A stretch of 36,295 nucleotides of DNA from an uncultured Coriobacteriaceae bacterium (GTDB lineage Bacteria; Actinomycetota; Coriobacteriia; Coriobacteriales; Atopobiaceae): positions 1 to 36,295 of the forward strand of contig CAOJNB010000016.1 in assembly GCA_948439405.1 (NCBI GenBank), given 5' to 3'. Shown here piece by piece: positions 33,518-36,295 of the stretch. A model generated the notes under the pieces. It had not been told where the DNA came from and made no database searches. It saw only the letters and a program-made list of their open reading frames with translations. The position numbers and the translations under genes are program-made. How positions within the stretch are numbered: the first letter of the stretch is position 1; each line of letters begins with the position of its first letter.

Positions 33518-35473
33518 ATGAGGGACGGGTTCGTCAAGGTCGCAGCCGTCACCCCGCGCGTCCGCGTGGCCGACGTCGCGCACAACGCGGAGTCCATCGC
33601 CGCCCGCGTCGAGGAGGCGGCCTCCGCCGGGGCGCGCGTCATCGTGACGCCCGAGCTCTGCGTCACCGCCTACACCTGCGAGGACCTCTTCCTGCAGCCG
33701 CTGCTGCTCGACGCGGCCGAGGACGCCGTCTGCGAGCTGGTCGCGCGCACGGCGGACCTCGACGCCCTCGTCGTGCTGGGGGCGCCCCTGCGAGTGCGCT
33801 CCAAGCTGTACAACTGCGCCGTCGTCGCGTGCGGCGGCGAGGTGCTCGGGATCGTCCCCAAGCGCACGATCCCCACCTACGGCGAGTTCTACGAGGGGCG
33901 CCACTTCTCCGCGGGCCCGCTCGACGTCGAGCTCGTCGACGCCTTCGGCCAGGAGTGCGTGCCGTTCGGCTGCCGCCAGCTGTTCTCCTGCGCGGAGCTC
34001 CCCGAGCTCGTCGTGGGCGTCGAGCTGTGCGAGGACCTCTGGGCGCCGCTGCCGCCGTCGGTCTCCGCCGCCCTCGCCGGCGCCACCCTCGTGTGCAACC
34101 TCTCCGCCTCCGACGAGCTCGTCGGCAAGGAGGAGTACCGCCGCGACCTCGTGCGCGGCCAGAGCGCCCGCCTCGTGTGCGGCTACGCCTACGCGGACGC
34201 GGGCTGGGGCGAGTCCACGACGGACGTCGTCTTCGCCGGCCACGACCTCGTGTGCGAGAACGGCGTCACGCTCGCAGAGTCGCTCCCGTTCGGTGAGGGG
34301 CTCGCGGTCTCCGAGGTGGACGTCGCCTCGCTCGCCGCCGAGCGCCAGCGCATCTCGAGCTTCGGCGCCCCCTCGCCCGAGGCCGCCGACGTCGCGGACT
34401 CCTTCGCCGTGACGGAGTTCTCCCTCGACCCCGCTGACGCCGAGCTCACGCGCCCCGTCGACCCGTTCCCCTTCGTGCCGGCCGACGGCGCCGCGCGCGC
34501 CTCGCGCTGCGAGAAGATCCTCTCCGTCCAGGCCTCCGGCCTGGCGAGGCGCCTCGAGCACACCGGCTCGAGGGTCGCGGTCGTCGGGCTCTCCGGCGGT
34601 CTCGACTCCACGCTCGCCCTGCTCGTGACCGTGCGCGCCTTCGACATGCTGGGGCGCGACCGGGCCGGCGTCGTCGGCGTCACCATGCCGGGCTTCGGCA
34701 CCACCTCGCGCACGCGCTCCAACGCCGAGCTGCTCGCCGAGGGGCTCGGCGTCGAGCTGCGCTGCATCCCGATCGCCGACGCCGTGCGCGGGCACTTCGC
34801 CGACATCGGCCACGACGAGTCGGTGCGCGACGTCACCTACGAGAACTCCCAGGCGCGCGAGCGCACCCAGATCCTCATGGACGTGGCGAACGAGGCCGGC
34901 GGCCTCGTGATCGGCACCGGCGACCTCTCCGAGCTCGCGCTCGGCTGGGCCACCTACAACGGCGACCACATGTCCATGTACGGGGTCAACGGCGGCGTGC
35001 CCAAGACCCTCGTGCGCCACCTCGTCCGGCACGTGGCGGAGACCTGCGGCGACGACCGCATCGCCTCGGTCCTGCTCGACGTGCTCGACACGCCCGTGTC
35101 CCCCGAGCTGCTGCCCGCGGAGGCCGACGGCACGATCGCGCAGCGCACCGAGGACCTCGTGGGTCCCTACGAGCTGCACGACTTCTTCCTCTACCAGGTG
35201 CTGCGCCACGGCTTCCCCCCAGCGAAGGTGCTCCGGCTCGCCTGCGTCGCCTTCGACGGCGAGCACGGCGCGGAGGCCTACGACGCGGCGACGATCCTGT
35301 CGTGGCTGCGGGTGTTCTACCGCCGCTTCTTCGCGCAGCAGTTCAAGCGCAGCTGCCTGCCAGACGGCCCCAAGGTCGGCTCGATCGCGCTGTCTCCCAG
35401 GGGCGACCTGCGCATGCCGTCCGACGCCTGCTCGGCGCTGTGGCTCGCCGAGCTCGAGGGGCTGGAGGCCTGA
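33518..35473 (+). CDS. nadE: Glutamine-dependent NAD(+) synthetase
   Basis: A 651-residue enzyme making NAD from nicotinic acid adenine dinucleotide with glutamine as nitrogen donor. The N-terminal nitrilase-type glutaminase has the triad E46 ('VTPELCVTAY'), K115 ('VPKRTIPTYGEFYEGR') and C171 ('GVELCEDLW'). The C-terminal synthetase has the PP-loop S-G-G-L-D-S (359-364), 'MPGFGTTSRTRSNAELLAE', and 'NSQARERTQILMD' followed by 'GTGDLSELALGW'. Length fits the long, glutamine-using form. AAGGGG precedes the ATG. It lies alone between the ABC operon and groES, not part of a nad operon. It ends in TGA. Confidence 0.97.
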   Translation: MRDGFVKVAAVTPRVRVADVAHNAESIAARVEEAASAGARVIVTPELCVTAYTCEDLFLQPLLLDAAEDAVCELVARTADLDALVVLGAPLRVRSKLYNCAVVACGGEVLGIVPKRTIPTYGEFYEGRHFSAGPLDVELVDAFGQECVPFGCRQLFSCAELPELVVGVELCEDLWAPLPPSVSAALAGATLVCNLSASDELVGKEEYRRDLVRGQSARLVCGYAYADAGWGESTTDVVFAGHDLVCENGVTLAESLPFGEGLAVSEVDVASLAAERQRISSFGAPSPEAADVADSFAVTEFSLDPADAELTRPVDPFPFVPADGAARASRCEKILSVQASGLARRLEHTGSRVAVVGLSGGLDSTLALLVTVRAFDMLGRDRAGVVGVTMPGFGTTSRTRSNAELLAEGLGVELRCIPIADAVRGHFADIGHDESVRDVTYENSQARERTQILMDVANEAGGLVIGTGDLSELALGWATYNGDHMSMYGVNGGVPKTLVRHLVRHVAETCGDDRIASVLLDVLDTPVSPELLPAEADGTIAQRTEDLVGPYELHDFFLYQVLRHGFPPAKVLRLACVAFDGEHGAEAYDAATILSWLRVFYRRFFAQQFKRSCLPDGPKVGSIALSPRGDLRMPSDACSALWLAELEGLEA

Positions 35474-35676
35474 GGCCCCGGGATCCGGAATGCGTTTGCT
35501 CCCAGGACGTCACAACTTTCGGGTCAGCCTGGCGCGTCTGCCTGCCTATCCCGAGGTTTGTGACGCTTTGGCAGCCCCTTCCTGCCCCATCGACCTGCTA
35601 GCGCCCGTCACGTCACATTATCTAAGCGCGAAATAGTGAGATTTTCTGATTCGCGGGTTATACGACAGACGACTGG
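35474..35676 (+). promoter_or_regulatory. AT-richer upstream region of groES with inverted and direct repeats
   Basis: This gene-free stretch is less GC-rich than its surroundings. A 16-base inverted repeat with three central mismatches links 35508-35523 and 35550-35565 (outer parts CGTCACAA and TTGTGACG); CGTCACA recurs at 35611-35617, preceded by CGTCA. A further inverted repeat CGCGAA ... TTCGCG spans ~35627-35655. Candidate -10 hexamers are TATACG (35659-35664) and TACCAT (35678-35683). I see no CIRCE (TTAGCACTC-N9-GAGTGCTAA) or HAIR element. Confidence 0.5.
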
Positions 35677-35704
35677 GTACCATTACCAACGTTGGCAACG
35701 GTAC
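35677..35704 (+). promoter_or_regulatory. 28-bp near-palindrome, candidate operator of groES
   Basis: The palindrome is centred between 35690 and 35691, with core CCAACGTTGG and outer GTACC / GGTAC; 12 of 14 positions pair, the two mismatches being A/C. It lies 71 bases before the groES ATG. It could be a regulator binding site or form a hairpin in the groES leader. Confidence 0.55.
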
Positions 35705-35774
35705 GGGTCGGGACGGTTCCGGCCCACGTACAGGCGGAGCACCCGAAGTGGTGCGCAAGAGGAGGTTCTTGGAC

Positions 35775-36065
35775 ATGAAGCTCAAGCCGCTGGGCGATCG
35801 CGTTCTGGTGAAGCCGGCTCCCAAGGAGGAGAAGACGGCCACGGGTCTCTACATCTCGTCGGGTGCCCAGGAGAAGCCGCAGCGCGGCGAGGTCGTCGCC
35901 GTCGGCGCCGGCAAGGTCGCCGAGGACGGCACCCGCCTGCCGATCGACGTCAAGGCGGGCGACGAGGTCTACTACGGCAAGTTCGGCGGCAACGAGGTCA
36001 AGGTCGACGGCGAGGACTTCCTGCTCCTCCGTGCCGATGACATCTACGCCATCATCGAGGACTAG
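35775..36065 (+). CDS. groES: Co-chaperonin GroES
   Basis: A 96-residue lid protein of the GroEL folding chamber. '[21 protein letters not shown]' opens the protein; the mobile loop that binds GroEL is '[24 protein letters not shown]'-type region at ~22-42; '[27 protein letters not shown]' follows. GGAGG (35761-35765) lies 9 bases before the ATG. It is followed after 57 bases by groEL. It ends in TAG. Confidence 0.98.
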   Translation: MKLKPLGDRVLVKPAPKEEKTATGLYISSGAQEKPQRGEVVAVGAGKVAEDGTRLPIDVKAGDEVYYGKFGGNEVKVDGEDFLLLRADDIYAIIED

Positions 36066-36083
36066 CACCAGCTGACCAAAGAC

Positions 36084-36102
36084 GCCCCGCCCGCGGCGGG
36101 GC
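36084..36102 (+). terminator. Intercistronic hairpin groES-groEL
   Basis: gccccgc / gcggggc, 7 bp, 5-base loop. It probably adjusts or stabilises the groEL part of the transcript; no T-tract. Confidence 0.55.
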
Positions 36103-36110
36103 ACACCTGA

Positions 36111-36295
<185 letters not shown>

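Noticed and set aside
31508..35266. 1252-codon open frame antisense to the ABC permease, ATPase and nadE
   Set aside because: Same type of shadow; low-complexity composition, no family motifs, and three well-supported genes on the other strand.
35511..35563. CRP-type site from the TCACA and TGTGA half-sites
   Set aside because: The half-sites are in the wrong order (TCACA first) and about 40 bases apart rather than 6.
35474..35774. CIRCE (HrcA) or HAIR (HspR) element upstream of groES
   Set aside because: Neither TTAGCACTC/GAGTGCTAA nor CTTGAGT/ACTCAAG half-sites are present in this interval.

Overview
This GC-rich window reads as a chromosomal housekeeping region of an actinobacterium, most likely class Coriobacteriia (Olsenella/Collinsella-like). 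The assignment rests on the very high GC, an SARP/BTAD-type regulator next to secA, and two gene orders known from actinobacteria: prfB-ftsE-ftsX-smpB-ssrA, and rplM-rpsI-glmM-glmS-acpS/nnr-alr-tsaE-tsaB-rimI-tsaD-groES-groEL. The class-level call is inference; no species can be fixed without a search. I see no insertion sequence, phage gene, CRISPR array or tRNA gene.

Layout. 1-480: the 3' end of an rRNA operon (23S tail, 5S, terminator). 500-1378 (minus): two tandem GNAT acetyltransferases. 1605-8518: a large ATPase/SARP-like regulator, secA and prfB. 8581-11077: a split transketolase and a SIS-domain sugar-phosphate isomerase. 11191-15273: ftsE, ftsX, a helical-repeat protein of unknown function, smpB, a small rubredoxin and tmRNA, so the trans-translation pair lies together. 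15392-18717: a small membrane protein, then on the minus strand YbaK, a fruK-like kinase and a SorE-like dehydrogenase, an accessory sugar module inside the housekeeping block. 19014-23852: rplM-rpsI, glmM, glmS and acpS (ribosome and UDP-GlcNAc precursor supply). 23859-30291: nnr, alr, a family-4 uracil-DNA glycosylase, tsaE and one 819-codon gene fusing TsaB, RimI and TsaD. 30495-33436: a polar amino acid-type ABC transporter. 33518-35473: glutamine-dependent NAD synthetase. 35775-end: groES and the start of groEL.

Points of interest. (1) Of 32 complete protein genes, 19 end in TAG, 7 in TGA and 6 in TAA, which is unexpected for a high-GC genome; the RF2 encoded here has Ser-Pro-Thr where the stop-reading tripeptide is normally Ser-Pro-Phe. 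(2) TsaB-RimI-TsaD are one polypeptide. (3) The groES upstream region has no recognisable CIRCE or HAIR element but carries a 28-bp near-palindrome centred on AACGTT. (4) FtsE and AcpS carry unusual N- and C-terminal extensions. (5) Promoters recur as TGn-TAnnnT -10 boxes placed right behind GC-rich terminator hairpins.

Genes were called from translated reading frames, motif residues, Shine-Dalgarno sites and neighbour order; the many long frames antisense to real genes are GC-driven shadows and are left out. Promoter and operator entries are eye-called and carry lower confidence.
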